From Circinella umbellata (Eukaryota > Mucoromycota > Mucoromycetes > Mucorales > Lichtheimiaceae), in NCBI GenBank assembly GCA_025093555.1, contig JAIWNF010000101.1, forward strand, positions 27,469-91,468: a stretch of 64,000 nucleotides of DNA, read 5' to 3'. The notes beneath the pieces are model-generated. The model saw only the letters and a program-made list of their open reading frames with translations. It had not been told where the DNA came from and made no database searches. Position 1 is the first letter of the stretch; each line of letters opens with the position of its first letter. The position numbers and the translations under genes were made by a program. Of this stretch, positions 1 to 13,853 are shown piece after piece.

Positions 1-782
1 CAGGGTTTCCTGCGGGTGTTCATCAAAAGACTTTGGATGTTTACGCGTATATCTTGGAAACAATTGGTGTAGGTTTTCTCTTTTTATATATGTCTCTTAT
101 TTATCTATATAAATATGGCAACAAAAAACTTTCTCTTTAATGTATATGGTTACTGGGTGTTAAATGGAAAGAAAGGAGAGAAAAAGCTTTACTGATATAT
201 AAAAATATTAGACGGATCAATTAGCGGAAGATTTAGCATTATGGTCACTTGGATTGTTTCCTTTTGTACAATATGCTGCTATGCATGTCAAGGTAAAATA
301 AAGAAAATGAATTCAAGTGTATATATCATATGATAAATATTAAAGAAATGATCATATATAACTATAGCCACAACTATTGGATATATTTGAAAAATATTAT
401 TTTCCATTGAAATCTCGATTACGGTCAGCTATGCGTGGATTTATAATCGCACTATTACCAGCATTGGATGAGGAAGGGAGTGAATTCTTTGACAAAGTAT
501 GCTCATTTATATTTATGTATAGCATAAAAGAGTGGAAACAAGAGTGATAAAGGGGTTACGAAAAAAAAATTAGATTAACATATAAGATTAAATAAAAACA
601 ATCATAGGTCGTAAAACTGATGGATAAATTATCAGATATGGTGGATCTTCCTTTCTTTTACAGTTGTACGTGGCATGTTATGATTAGTAACCCTGGATTA
701 CGACCACCGGCACTTAATTATTTATTACGCAGATTACCTAAAATCACCAATACAGAAGGTACGTTAGTTATATATTGGAAGC

Positions 783-814
<32 letters not shown>

Positions 815-3800
815 GAATGCTGACGGAGGAGAAGGAGAATAAACTAACAAACGTTCTTATTCATTACTATAGAAGTATCTGTTGTATTAGGAGGTAATGA
901 ATGTATTAGTTATATGGTCCGTGCTTTTGCTGCTACGTTAGGTGATGCGCAACTACTTGTGCAACGTGGCATGTTAGAATTGCTTGTACAAAATTTTGCA
1001 TTGAAGCACCGGTAAATCTATTTATATATATATAAAGTCTTCCAAAAGAAAGATAGAGACAGAAATAGAAAGCTCATAGATATATATTCTATGTAATATA
1101 GAACAATTCCTTATGATGACTTGGTTGTACTCATGAAAGCAGCACTATCAATTGTATTACGTAAAGACATGTCATTAAATCGTCGACTGTATGCTTGGCT
1201 TTTGGGAGACGATGGTAATTCACAAACACAAATGAAATATTTTAACTTATATGGTGAAAGAGCAGCTATACAAGCTGTACGAGGATTATTTTTTACTACA
1301 ACCAATAGCAACCATCATCAGCATCATTTGGAACAGCATCATTCTAGTCAACAATATCAAAATGAAATTCAAGAAACATATATTATTGAAGCACAGCGAC
1401 CCTATAAAATTCTTATTTCATTGTTAGATAAATGGGAAATTGGTCAACCCATTGTACAAGGTATCTTTACAAACTCACTTGTTAGTTTACAAACACAAGT
1501 GCATAAAGTAGAAGCAAGTGCAGAGGTAAAAGTAGTAGATGATTTAATTAAGGGTCATTGTTATTTGCTGTTGGTTGTGTGTGGTCGTTTTTTATTATAT
1601 GGGTAAATCTAATGAAGCTATTTTTATATGGACAAAGATTGTACAAACAGCCAATATGTGGATGGAAATGATGGAACCTTATTTGATTTGGATGAAACTA
1701 TTCGCTCTTTTCGATGCCAATTTTCCAGATAAAGCAGGTGTATTCAAACCAACCAACTTGGAAAACAATCTAAAAAACTTAACACTGATAGAATTTACTT
1801 TAAAATCATTCAAATTCACTGATGAAGAAATTCGACACATGCATTTACCTCTTATCTTATCAGCTATGACACAAAAATTACAGGTAATCATTTATTTCTT
1901 TTGAAAGAAAAAATTAATATACAGAGTATATATGTGCGTGTGCGTTTAACGCAAAAAAAAATCACAAGTGGATTAAATATAAAGTGTTTTTATATAGGAA
2001 TCAATTCGACATCCATCCTTTATTGATATGCTTCCTTTAGTGGATAAATGTGTACAATTAATTCATATTATTTTACAAATGATACCTGAAAATGTCTTTT
2101 GGGATCGTCGTACATCCAAAGTACCTGAAGCAGGAGAAAAATTATCCACACAACAAAAACAGACAAAAGAGTTTACTAATGGTATGGATGTTCTTGAATA
2201 TACCCACGAGTTTTATGGAATACGTTCAAATAATGTACGTGAAGCCACAACAAAACAAAATGGTACTTCTACTACCACCATCAATAATAACAATGATACC
2301 AATAACAACAACAACAAAGACGAAAATGATATCAATGTTGTGAAAGAATCAGAAGATGAAGGAGATCTTTCTATAACACATACTTCATCATTATCAGGAA
2401 CCTATGATGGAGGAACAGGAGGACTTACCACCCATATTCTTGCCAATCGTCCACAATATGGACCTATACGAGGATCTATTTTAGTGGCTGAAGTCATGCA
2501 TCAATTAACTCAATTTTTATCAGGCCTTGTTTCAAGTTATATTATTCCACCAGAAAAGGATAGTATAGGTGGTGTTGATGTAGGTGTGGATGGTAAACGA
2601 TTGCGAAGTATCGATTCACAATTGGAAAGAGTATTACATTCTGTATGTTCTGTATTGACGTTGGTTGCCAAGCATGCTGATGAAAGATTTTCTTGGGAGG
2701 AAAATGATCAAGACCAACTCACCCACACCTTACTGATGTGCTGTGAGAACGGAAGAGAGTTTGGTGTATTGGATGCAGGATTATCAACGTTGACCCAATT
2801 AATGCGACGTCGTCCATTTATTAAGGAAGGAGCTCTTAAGAAGAAAACAGTATCAAAACATATTATGGATAATGTATGTAATATATATCTATCTTTTCTT
2901 TTTCTTTGCTATCTGTGTGCGTATTTATATATGTAGTATATATTATGAGAAAAAACAGAGACCTAGTTTAACTGAATTTCCAAGATTAGCTGTGGGGATA
3001 CTTGGCACCAGCAGCACCGTTATTACATATGCGTACAGCTCAATTGATATGGCTCCTAACCGATGCATCTTTACCACACCAAATCGAAACCATCTTATCC
3101 AGCTATTTGATTTCACGAGACGATAATGAACGACTTTTAAACTATGAAAAATTCGGTATCTTGTGGGAATTTTCAGAAGATATTGTTCAAACAGCAACTA
3201 CGTTTGCACGACCCATGTTTTTAATTTTGGATCTGTTACAAGAAGGTTCTTCACCTGTGGATCGTCGTGTAGGAGAAACATGGTTACGATGTCATTTACG
3301 TAGTTATGTACGATTATTGGAACCTTTTGTGCTTACTATGTTGAGTAAAGATATTATTCGTCGACCTACGGAAAAGAAAATTCCACATGAACATCAAATA
3401 CTTTATGATAATATGGAACATGTTGTAATGGTACCCTATTATTTGTATATGCGACCTTTTGATATGGCAACCATTGATTATATGTTTAGACATTTGTTGT
3501 CTTTAATCAATTTTGGTTCGTTGGGATTTCTCAAAACATGTAAAAATCACAGAGTCGCATTGGGGGCCGGTGCAATGCCTGGATTGATTGAAGCTTCTTT
3601 GGGTATCCAATTTCAAGGTAAATAAATATATATATTCATATCACAACTGATCCGGATGAAACGGAATATAAAAAATAAAATAAAAAAAGATAATAAAATA
3701 AATGCAAGATATCACATGTTAACAAAATCTTATCTTTATTAAAAATAATAATAATAATAGAAGGCACTAGTTTGTCTTTCTTGGAATTATTAGTTCAAAT

Positions 3801-6800
3801 TTCATTACGGTAAAAACAAGAAAAATGCATCCATTTATTTATATTAAACTTTAAAAAGAAAAAAAAATTAAAATGTTTATTTATTTTAGATATCTTGAGA
3901 CTGAACCATGTGACAAGTACCGATCCGACATGCTCAAGTCAGTGCGTAGTATCCAGTTACATGCAGCTGAACTTTTATACCAGACCATATCAAAATTGGA
4001 CTATATTGACATGAAATTGACTCGATTGATACAAGAAAGTGTGTTACGCAAATTAGTATTTTGTATATACACTCATGATCTTGAATTACAACAAAAATTA
4101 TTACATTTATTACATGCTACTATGGCTATTACTGCAGTTGCAGCATTTAATAAACCTGGAGGAGGTTCTACAACACCAGAACAACAACATCATCATCATC
4201 AACAACAACGTACTAGTAGTAGTCACAGTCGTCGGAAGGCTTCCGTGGATAGTGCACAAAATGAACAAGCCATGTTGGCACAATATGCAAGTGATGCAGT
4301 ACCTCGCGCAGCATCATCATCCACAACATCAACAACAAATAACGCATTAATTGCACCACAGGCTATTGAAGCAATTGATTTGGCAAGTACAACATCTGCA
4401 TTATTTGTGAAATGTGTAACTGATGCATTCATGTTAGCAAGTAACCGACCTATTTTACAACACTGGATGGATTTTGTTCTTGCTTCTTTACCCCATATGC
4501 GCGGAGCATTTCGACAAATGGTGATTCCTATTTTGATGTGTATTTGTGAACAAACCACATTATGTCATACGGCAGTACGATTATTAATGCATGGAGAAGT
4601 ATCTGATGAATATACCACCACCACTACTACTACCACTACCCATCGTAGTAACAAAAAACAGCATTATCAGCATCAACATGGACCTTATTTACAAGAAGCA
4701 AGTGCTGTTAGTGTTGGAGGACCTGAACAAGATATTTTGGTCTTTTTAAATGGTATCGAAAAAATTCTACTTTACTGTTTAACGGATCGAACACTCAATG
4801 ACGATTGGCATCCAGCAACCCATGGTCTTGATACATGGTTGCCAATCCCTCGAACGACTTCAGATATTACTACTTCAACACTCAAAGGGTTTGCACAATT
4901 AGTCCATGCAGATGAACCGGTGCTTCGTGCCAATGTTCGAGCACGTGATGTGATGTTATTCCACCTTCCTGTCGTTCTTCATATCTTACTAGATGTCTGG
5001 CGTGTATTCCGTCAACCTCACTGGGATAAAGAAACATCAGACTCCTTAGGATTGGCCAAGATGGATGCTGTATTACAAAGCTTTGCTTATGCAGCGGATC
5101 ATGTAAAAGCACGACTGGAAACCATTTTTGAACGATTATACAAATATTGTGCGGTGGACTTTATTGAAGGTTTTACTGAAATATTTTTCATGGAAAATCC
5201 TATTGCACTTGAATATGAAGCTTCAAGAGATCAATTTGATTTGATTGCTTTTGAAGTTTTATCAGCGACACCCGCCAGTTCTCCTCATCATATTTTGTCA
5301 ACACTTTTGGATAGTATAAGACAAAGAACGCCAGGCATGCAGGTTCATCGCCGAAGACATATTCAACGAACTGGGAAACTGTAAGTGTTTTTTTATAGAT
5401 ATATTGCTGGGGTGGGAACTACAAAGTGTGAAAGCTTAGATAACACATACATGGGATAGTATACTCATAATAAATGATCATTAGAACCGATACATCCATA
5501 TTACGATTCGCAGAAATTTATTGCAAAAATTTATTGAAAACGGATACATTAGCCCATTTATGGCCTTTAATGCATTCTTTTGCCAAAGATTATCTTTCTC
5601 AAGCTCAAGCCTATAAAACGATTCTTCCTGGTTTATTACGTTTTCTCACTGTTGTAGTGGATGGTTTGACACGTTCACAAGCACAAACAACAGTCTTAGG
5701 AACCAAGGGATTGGAAGAACGTAAAAAAGCAAGACGAGATGCACAAGATTTATATCAACGTTGTGTAGATTACTGTATATTAATTGCTGGAAGGTCTTTT
5801 GATCAAGGATTATGGTTACGACGCTCAAATGTTTATGATGATAGTGCAAGTAGTAATAGTATGACTGTAACGAGTCATCATCATTTATCGGATGATACAC
5901 CAGGAACACCTACAGATACGTTATCATTATCTGATACAATGAGTGATACGGCAAGAAACATGTCATCAAGCAATGTATCTGATTTGGAAAAAAAGGCCAG
6001 TTGGAAATCTCGAGAAGATGTGATGATTGCTCAGGTCAATAGTTTTTTGGCATCGACAGTGATTCCTAATTTACCTCAATTGATTGGTGATCAAGATAGA
6101 ATCAACTCACTTTTAAATAACCTTGTCTATTATGTGATTGGCCCTGCTTTACGAACACGTGCAGTGTAAGTTTATTTCATAAATGATTTTATATTATTAC
6201 TATTTTTAATGACTGAATGTAATTATATCTATCTATCAATCAATCTATTTATTTTATTTTTAGGTTTAGTAAAATTGCCATCATTTTAGATCAAATCTGT
6301 GAAATGACTGAATTAACATTTAGTTACAAGACTTGGCGAAAAGAAGTATGGGAAGTGTTTTTAGATAATCGATTCTTTTATATGAGTGCGACTACTGCGA
6401 AAAAATGGCGCAAGATCGTTCAAACTGTTTTCTTATTGGAAAAAGAAAGGTTTACTGAATTGATGAGTCGAGTGACTACTTCGCCTTCTACAGCATTTTT
6501 CACCAACAAAGACCAAGAAACATTAAATCGAGCACTTAATTTACGTCGATTATCCTATGTTATTTTTTGTGGTACTACAGATCAATATGTTCCTCAATTA
6601 CCTATTATTCAAGAAAAACTGGTGGAATTATTAAAATTAGATCACGGTGAAATGGTTCATGTTGAAATTTATCTTTGTCTTCGTATCATGTTGGTTCGAT
6701 TTTCTCAAAAACATTTGTTAAATTTCTGGCCTGTGCTTATCACTGAATTGGTAAAGTAACTTTTCATTGTATATAAATGAAGGGTGTGTGGGGAAATTGA

Positions 6801-7574
6801 TATCTTTTGGGGGGGAGGTTGAATGAAAAAAAAACCATCAACAAATCACATCAACAAGTTTGATAGACAAAGAGTTACTAAAAAGAGTAAATTAGATGCG
6901 ACTATTTAATGCATTCTTGTACAACAACGTGAACGATCGTCCTGAAGAAGCACAGATCGCACTAGCGGGATGTAAATTCTTGGATTTGCTTTGTGCACTT
7001 GAACTTGATGCTTTCCAAATGTGAGTTAAAGAAAGAAAGAAAACTTTTTTTTTGGGGGGGGACTAAAATCATTAACTACTAAAATCTACTGTGGTTATTA
7101 TTAGTTTTAATTAATGAATGACATATACTATATTTTTTTTATTCTATTAGATTCGAATGGATATTTATTAAAGATGTAGTAGCTTCTTCTATATTCACAA
7201 ACATTCCCACCACCATTCACAATAATAATGACGAACAAAAAGAACAGGATGGACCTATTCCTATTATGAATCGTCTAGGTGAAAAATTAACAGAAACAAG
7301 TGACAGTGTAACAAGTAGTACACGAGCTGTTTTTGATGCTTTTCCAAATGACATAACTGATCCCTATCCTACACCCATCCCTTCCCTTGGTCAATTGAAA
7401 CGACCCATGTTAACTATGCGGAGTATAAGCAGTATTCAACAATTGGCCTTTTTTGTCGAACACGTTTCATTATATGCATATCAATGTTCATTTACTTTAG
7501 CTCATCCTGATATACCATTCATAGAAAGTTTATTACAAACTGATTTATTAGAAGGAGATATTGAAAGTGAATAA
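1..7574 (+). CDS. DOP1: Dop1/Dopey family protein, 3' part (start lies before the window)
   Basis: Dop1 is a large cytosolic leucine-zipper/HEAT-like protein that works with Mon2 and the Neo1-type flippase at Golgi/endosome membranes (family knowledge). The window opens inside the conserved N-terminal Dopey domain (frame 3, GVHQKTLDVYAYILETIG), followed by GLFPFVQYAAMHVK and SLNRRLYAWLLG, all family landmarks. Exons read by eye: 3-68, 212-292, 368-496, 608-758, 873-1011, 1102-1525, 1638-1883, 1998-2873, 2990-3617, about 3763-3809, 3890-5380, 5485-6165, 6264-6750, 6896-7020, 7151-7574. The 1525/1638 junction is the least certain. The C-terminal Dopey block (SYKTWRKEVWEVFLDNRFF; LNFWPVLITEL) is intact. 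Low-complexity Asn, His and Thr tracts near 2270-2330, 4180-4330 and 4610-4640 are typical of this genome. No disrupting stop was seen, so it is probably functional. Confidence 0.9.
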
Positions 7575-7805
7575 ATTTTTTTCAAAAGAATATTCCCCCT
7601 CCCCCCTAATCATGACATTTGCCTTTCAAAAAGTTTGTTATCCTTTACTGCTTTTTTATTTTGGGTTAAAAAAAAAAAAGATCGGGGTTTCTAAAGAGAT
7701 TCATGCTTGTTTCAGTTCGTTGGTTGAAAGCTGAGTCCAAGTATACATATAATCTTTTTTTTCTCTTCATAAAAACGTATACAAGAAGAATTTTCGAAAA
7801 GAAAA

Positions 7806-10490
7806 ATGCCACACGTTGTCGGATTGGCGTTTGCAATATATGGAATTGTTGTTGCGGTAAATCATCTGAACTTCTTGAAACATTCTTTAAACATGAGTGA
7901 TTTTTAAAATGAGCGAGGTTTTTTTTTATTTTATTATTATTTAATAAAAGAAAGAAAAAAAAACTAATTGTGTTATATTGTGTGAATAGGGTTTATTTGT
8001 CTTTAGTACGGGATTTACACGATATTACCAACATAAACATGAAAGTGAATCTTTTGCAACTATTGTTACCATTCTTGCTTTAACTCTAATTTTAGCAACC
8101 TTGGCATTGACACCTATTGATATATTTTTGGTTTCTTCCACGGTGGATTCTATGACTGGACTTAAAAAGGGATGGGCTGACAAAGATACAATTTATTGGA
8201 TGACAACAACAGTTCAAATAGTGTATTATGGATGTTATGGACTTGTTGCTATCTTTAGTTTCTTTTTCATTCCATTTGCTTATTTTTATTATGAAGAATA
8301 TGATGGTGATGAGGATGAAGAAGCACATACTTTACGTGATCGTGTTATGGGTGCATTAAAATATACTTCATTTTTTGTTGTTATTTCATTATTATTATTT
8401 TTATTTGGTTTATTCGTTAAACCTTCTTCAAGACCACCTAAATTGGATTTGGATTGGTTTGAGAAATTATTAACTGAAAGTAGTAAGTATTGTAGAACTT
8501 ATGGATTGGGGGGGAAGAAGAAATAAAAAGGGTGGGGTTGGGGGGGAGAGAGAAAGAAAGAAAGAAAGAAGAGTGGTTAAAGATAATTGACAAAATGTAT
8601 TTATTTGGTTATTCTGAATGCTGATCAATTTTTTTTTTTTGTTACCAGATGGAGAAAAATCAATCTCGTTTGTGGTTGCTTGTTTGATGGTTTTAGGAAT
8701 GCTTGTTTTTATCGGCTATACGGTAAGTAGAAGAGATGATAGAATATTTTTATATAAACTTATGTTTGTGTATATATATAATTAGGCACCTGGATTATCA
8801 TTATTACCTATGAATATGATAAAAGGAAGACGTAGAATTGAATCAGAAAATGAAGATGTGGATAATCGTTTAGCTGTGAATCGTGAAAGACAGCGTGAAA
8901 TCCAATCACGGTACACAGGTACAAATAAGCCTATTAGTACACGAGATCAACGTGAACTTGATAACTTGGATGATGAAGAAAGGTTCGTTATTATTACCAT
9001 TATTATCATTATTATTATAATTATTTTAGTTTTAAAGATGTAACAAACAAACATCTAATTATAAATCAAACGTTTTTTGTTCTCTTTTTATAAATATATA
9101 TATAATCTATATATATAAAAGAATTCTTACAAGAAGATTAAGAACGATTCAAGAAGATCAATCTGGATTATGGCAAAAAATAATAAAAGTGATCAGACCA
9201 TTTGAGGTAAATAAAAAAAAAAAATGAAATGAAACAAACTTTCATTATAATACATATTTTAACTACCAAAAAAAAAAAAAATAGATTTTAATTGGTTTCT
9301 TGTTGCTGGCACTGACTTTAGTTGTTATAGCTTCAATTTTTTTGACCATGTGAGTAAACCTTTTTTTAATGCATATGTAGATAAAGGGTTATATGTGTGA
9401 GGATTAACTCATTTTGTAATCGCTGATCTTTTGTTTTTTTTGGGGGGGGGGAAGAGGGAAAATGGGTGGGTTGGATTATTATTATACTGGGGAAGTGTTC
9501 CCATATAATAATGTGTCACTTGAAAGTTGGGGGGGAGGGAAGAGTATTCATCTCGTGATGATGTTATTTTATTATTTACAATATATGCAAAATATAACCA
9601 ACTTAAATAATAAATTTTGATTGTTTTAATAATAGTGTTGACAAGTTAACTTATTCTGTTTGTGGTAAACAATGCGGTTATATTATAAGTCATCCAGACT
9701 TATTTAATCCTATCAACTTTATATTTGTTCAATTATCCAATGTTTTCCCATTAGATTATGTATTCATGGTCTTATTGATTGTTTATTTCTTTCTTGCAAC
9801 CATGTCTGGAGTAATTACATTGGGTGTAAGATTTTTATGGGTCGCTCTTTTCCGAATTAGAAAAGGAGCCACGATGCCTCAAGGTTTATTATTTTCAACT
9901 ATTCTATTGACTCTCAGCTTACTTGCATTAAACTATTCATTAACGGCGGTTGTGGCACCTGGTTATGCACATTTTGGAAGTCAAGTTTATGTAAGTTAAC
10001 TTGTATCTTATTACTTATTCAAAGTATGTTAATTGATAATTTAAATGGGATATATATAAAAAATGCAGTGTAATTATACAGAAGGAGGTCAAAGAGATTG
10101 TAGCGAACATATGGATAAAATAGTACCTTGCGATATCTATGCACCCACAGGTAAAATTTCATTTTCCGAATAACAAACTCAGATTTTCATTATGCTAATC
10201 CCCATCTTTTTTTTTGTCTATGATTAGAAATTTGTACACCGACTATCACATCTACATTAATTGATAGAATTGTAGTCAATACACCCTTTTTTGGTGCATT
10301 GTATTATTATTCTCAGTGGGCATTTCTTATTATTTTTATTTTCGGATTTATTATTGCATTATTTAGACGACCTCGCGATAATGTTGATATGGAATCAGCA
10401 GATGCAGATGCAGATCAATATGATAATGAACAAAGTGGTTTATTAGAAAATAATAGTAGTAGTAATAGAAGAAGAACTACTTATGGATGA
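7806..10490 (+). CDS. LMBRD1: LMBR1-domain protein, LMBD1-like (probable lysosomal/vacuolar cobalamin transporter)
   Basis: Nine exons join in frame to a 554-residue polytopic membrane protein: 7806-7856, 7990-8482, 8649-8722, 8786-8982, 9122-9206, 9285-9349, 9636-9990, 10069-10150, 10228-10490. Every junction is GT-AG and the summed phase closes at the TGA. The start is the ATG at 7806 (MPHVVGLAFAIYG), followed directly by hydrophobic segments. About nine membrane helices are visible. The central cytoplasmic loop begins LPMNMIKGRRRIE, matching the LP-LIKG signature of the LMBD1 branch, and a cysteine-containing lumenal loop follows (CGKQCGY, CNYTEGG, CDIY, EICTP). Human LMBRD1 acts in lysosomal cobalamin export with ABCD4; the substrate in fungi is unproven. 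It lies 231 bp downstream of DOP1 on the same strand. The acidic, poly-Ser tail is unremarkable. Confidence 0.88.
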
Positions 10491-11312
10491 AAAAAATTAA
10501 AGTTTTTTTATTATTATTACTATTACTACTACTACTTCAAAAAAAAAAGACCACCTGATTATCCCCCATTTTTATTGTTTTTTTTTTTATTCTATGTTAA
10601 AAATAAAATACTTTTTTTTTTTTTTTGCAGATTATTTATTATTATTAAGGTCTGGGCCGTGCCCTTTTATTTTTATCTCTTGGCTTTTTTTTTTTCTATT
10701 TTCTTTATTATATATGCAAGTACCTTAGAAAGAGAGAGTGTAAAAAAAAAAAAAAAAAAAAAAAATTCCCATATTAGAAGCCAAAACCGTATAAAATAAG
10801 TTTTCATTATTCTCTCAAAAGTTATTATAACAACAAAGAAAATCCGTAGCACAAAACGTATCATGACAATGTGGGCAACACAGACATCATGGTGATAATA
10901 GTTATTCAAAAAATGATGACACCTCTTTCCCACAAAACACATAATGAAATATAAAAAAAAAAGTGATACAAAAAAATGGATCGTCATTCAATAAGAGTTG
11001 TTTTTTTAGCTGTGTATAAAATACAAAAATGTGAGTGCGTGCGTTGCGTGTACTACGCATGCTAATACCAAACTTGGTATAACGCATGGATCTGTACTTC
11101 CATTTGGATTTGTACATGAGGTTTCCCCCCCCCCCAACTTCTTTTTAGTGCTTTAGGTCGGCCCGGTTCCACTTTTTAATTTTTTTTATATAAAAAGTCA
11201 AGTTTTTTGGTCTTTGCTGCGTCTTTTTTTTTTTTTTTACTTTTCACTTTTACTTTTTTAAACAACAAATTTTCTGATCAAAACCTTTTTTTCACTCTTC
11301 TCTTTTTATAAA
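10491..11312. other. Intergenic, LMBD1-like gene to zinc-finger gene
   Basis: About 0.8 kb of AT-rich sequence with long A and T homopolymers (for example an A run near 10742-10764). I see no supported gene. It should contain the 3' end of the LMBD1-like transcript and the promoter of the zinc-finger gene. Confidence 0.6.
11187..11194 (+). promoter_or_regulatory. TATA-like element upstream of the Msn2/4-like gene
   Basis: TATATAAA lies 119-126 bp upstream of the ATG at 11313 and is followed by a pyrimidine-rich run of T and C, a usual arrangement in fungal promoters. Position and composition are the only support. Confidence 0.4.
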
Positions 11313-12376
11313 ATGGATTCTTATAGTTTTCAACAGCATCAATTTCATTCTTTGACAGAATATTTAAAACAATCCCCCGATTTATTGTCATCCCCAGAAC
11401 AAGACCAACAATGGAAACAAAGAAGAAGAAGTATGAGTTCAACTACAAGTTCAAGTGATTCTGATCCTTTTGACGCGTCTTTTTCTACTCCTGTTACTTG
11501 TGCTTCTCCTCTTTTATTACCTCATCATCAACATCAACATCAACCCAATATGATGGTAACTTCTCAATCAAGTATGATGCATCATCATCAACATCCAACT
11601 TCTGCTTTGGATCAATTATTTTCATGCTATCAACAACAACAACAATCTTTTTTTAATCAATATCATCAACCCAATCATCAACATCAACAAATATGGCCTA
11701 CACCACCTATGGACCCAATCACTTCAACACCTTCTTCTTCAAGATCATCTTCTCCTTCTACTTTTCAACAACACTATCAGCCTACTTATCATTATCAATT
11801 ACCTGATCCAACTGCTACTATCATGGAACCATTTACAATGACAACAACAACAACAAATAATAATACTGGTTATTCTTCATCAGAAGTAGAATTAGAATCA
11901 TTAACAACAAAAACAACAAATAAAAAGAAATCGACAACTACAAAAAAGAAGACTCTGAATAAGAATAACAAAAAGGAAAAAAGAATGGCAGGTCGAAGAG
12001 TAGTTAATTTATCAAATGATGAAGCTGCTGCTGAAAGAAGATTGTACCGATGTAATGAAACAGGATGTGGTAAACTTTTCAAACGTTCTGAACATGTCAA
12101 ACGTCATTATCGATCCATTCATACAAAAGAAAAACGTAAGTAATATAATTCAGTTGATTAGTCGTTGGGAGAAGGAGGAGAAGATGTATTAATATATATA
12201 TATATTCTAACTTTCTTTCTTAAAAAAACAAATTAGCCTTTGTATGTCCTTATTCTGAATGTAAAAAACGATTTTCACGTTCTGATAATTTGAATCAACA
12301 TATTCGTATTCATCGACAAGCTTCACCTTTATCATCACCTTCTTCTTCTTCTTCATTTAATAAGAAAAACAAATAA
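11313..12376 (+). CDS. C2H2 zinc-finger transcription factor, Msn2/Msn4-like
   Basis: Two exons (11313-12135 and 12237-12376) join to a 320-residue protein, with codon CCC spanning the junction (TKEK-P-FVCPY). The N-terminal two thirds is low-complexity Gln/His/Ser/Thr sequence, as in many fungal activation domains, followed by a basic Lys-rich patch. Two fingers lie at the C-terminus: C-x4-C-x12-H-x4-H with helix RSEHVKRH, then C-x4-C-x12-H-x3-H with helix RSDNLNQH. These helices and the TKEKPF linker closely resemble the yeast Msn2/Msn4 pair that reads CCCCT stress elements, so a related site preference is inferred. The intron splits the two fingers. The ORF stops 12 codons after a Ser-rich tail. 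It probably acts in the nucleus; the target genes are unknown. Confidence 0.87.
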
Positions 12377-13853
12377 TAACAGACGCAGGCGTTTTTTATT
12401 AAAAAAGAAAAAAAAATAACGATAATAATAATAATAATAATAATAATACCAATAATAATAATTCTTTTATATCCTCAAAACATAACCTTACAAACAACAA
12501 CAAACAAACACACTTACATACATTTACATGCACACATGCACTCATATTTCTTTTCTACGTACGTAAAGTTATAATACACACACACACACCCATGCACATT
12601 TCCTTTTCACTTTGTTTTTAATAATTCTTTTCCATTGTTGATATTCTCTTATTTCTTCTTCTTTTGTTGTTGTTGTGAATAATAAATTCTCTTTAAACTT
12701 TTTTTAACATACTTTGCTATGATATATTTCTTTGTTTCTTTCTTTTACGCCAATAAGTAATTTCATTGTTTTGGCTGGTATTAACAAACTCTTGTGCAAC
12801 ACAATGTATCACACCCATTTCATAATTATGCCAACATAAATTATGTTTATCTGTATAACATTGTATAAACAAAGTTAAACCTCTTCCGTCTTCCCTTCCA
12901 CACACCCCCCAGCTTTAACTAATTATGAATGATAGATTAAAAAGAAAGAATACTTTGATTCTTTTTATTATTTAATTAGTAGCTTATCAATCTAAGCAAA
13001 AGTTATGTGTTGGGGGTTCGTCTACTTTATGAACGCCAAAAAAAAAAAATTAAATTCGGGAAAGCTTAAGGTGGAAAACAAATCTTCGGAAGACTCCGTT
13101 TATACACAAGATTATTTTTGCAACGACGCACAGGGCAAAAAACCGAGTTGGGCGTTAATGATTATAATCTATCCAACTTACGTCCCGACAACAAAATGAA
13201 CTCAATTCATCTAATCGCAGAGATGGTCAAGGCGTCATTCTTCATCATTCATTCATTATTATTATTATTTTCATGCAAACATATTATATTGATAAATTAT
13301 ACTTATCAATTGATAATAATCAATTAATAAATCAAGTGTTCAATGGGAAAGGAAGGGGTGGGATGAATTTAATCACCTTTTACTTTTTCTGTTATTAAAT
13401 AAAAAATAATATATTTTTACTGCTTCCGGAATGTTCATCCGAAAAAGCAATTATAAATTAACGGAAAAGTCTCCTTATTTTAGTTTGTTAAGAAAAGGGC
13501 GATGAATACGTAATGTTAAGAAAAAACCGCATAATATTTTTTTACACACGCGAATAATTGATGCATTAGTATTTTACTCAGATGCAGTAGTATTTATTAT
13601 TACATATTCCTTTTGTGATGAATGTACCTTGATGTTAACTCCTACATCCCCCCCCGGGTTCTTTTTAATCAAGGGATAATAATAATAGTGCTTTTATATT
13701 ATTATGTTAAATATGTCTTGTTTATGTAAATAAAAGAAAGATGTAATATGAAAAATTAAAAAGAGAGAATGAAATATAGGTATACGTAAATGCTTATTAT
13801 TGTTATTATTATTATTATTATTATTTTGCTACGTAGAAAATATAAATCAAGTG
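12377..13853. other. Intergenic between two convergent genes
   Basis: The stretch holds an (AAT)n run near 12424-12448, a short CA run near 12577-12588 and otherwise AT-rich sequence. It should contain the 3' ends of the converging zinc-finger and PMT4 transcripts. Short ORFs here have no recognisable content. Confidence 0.6.
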
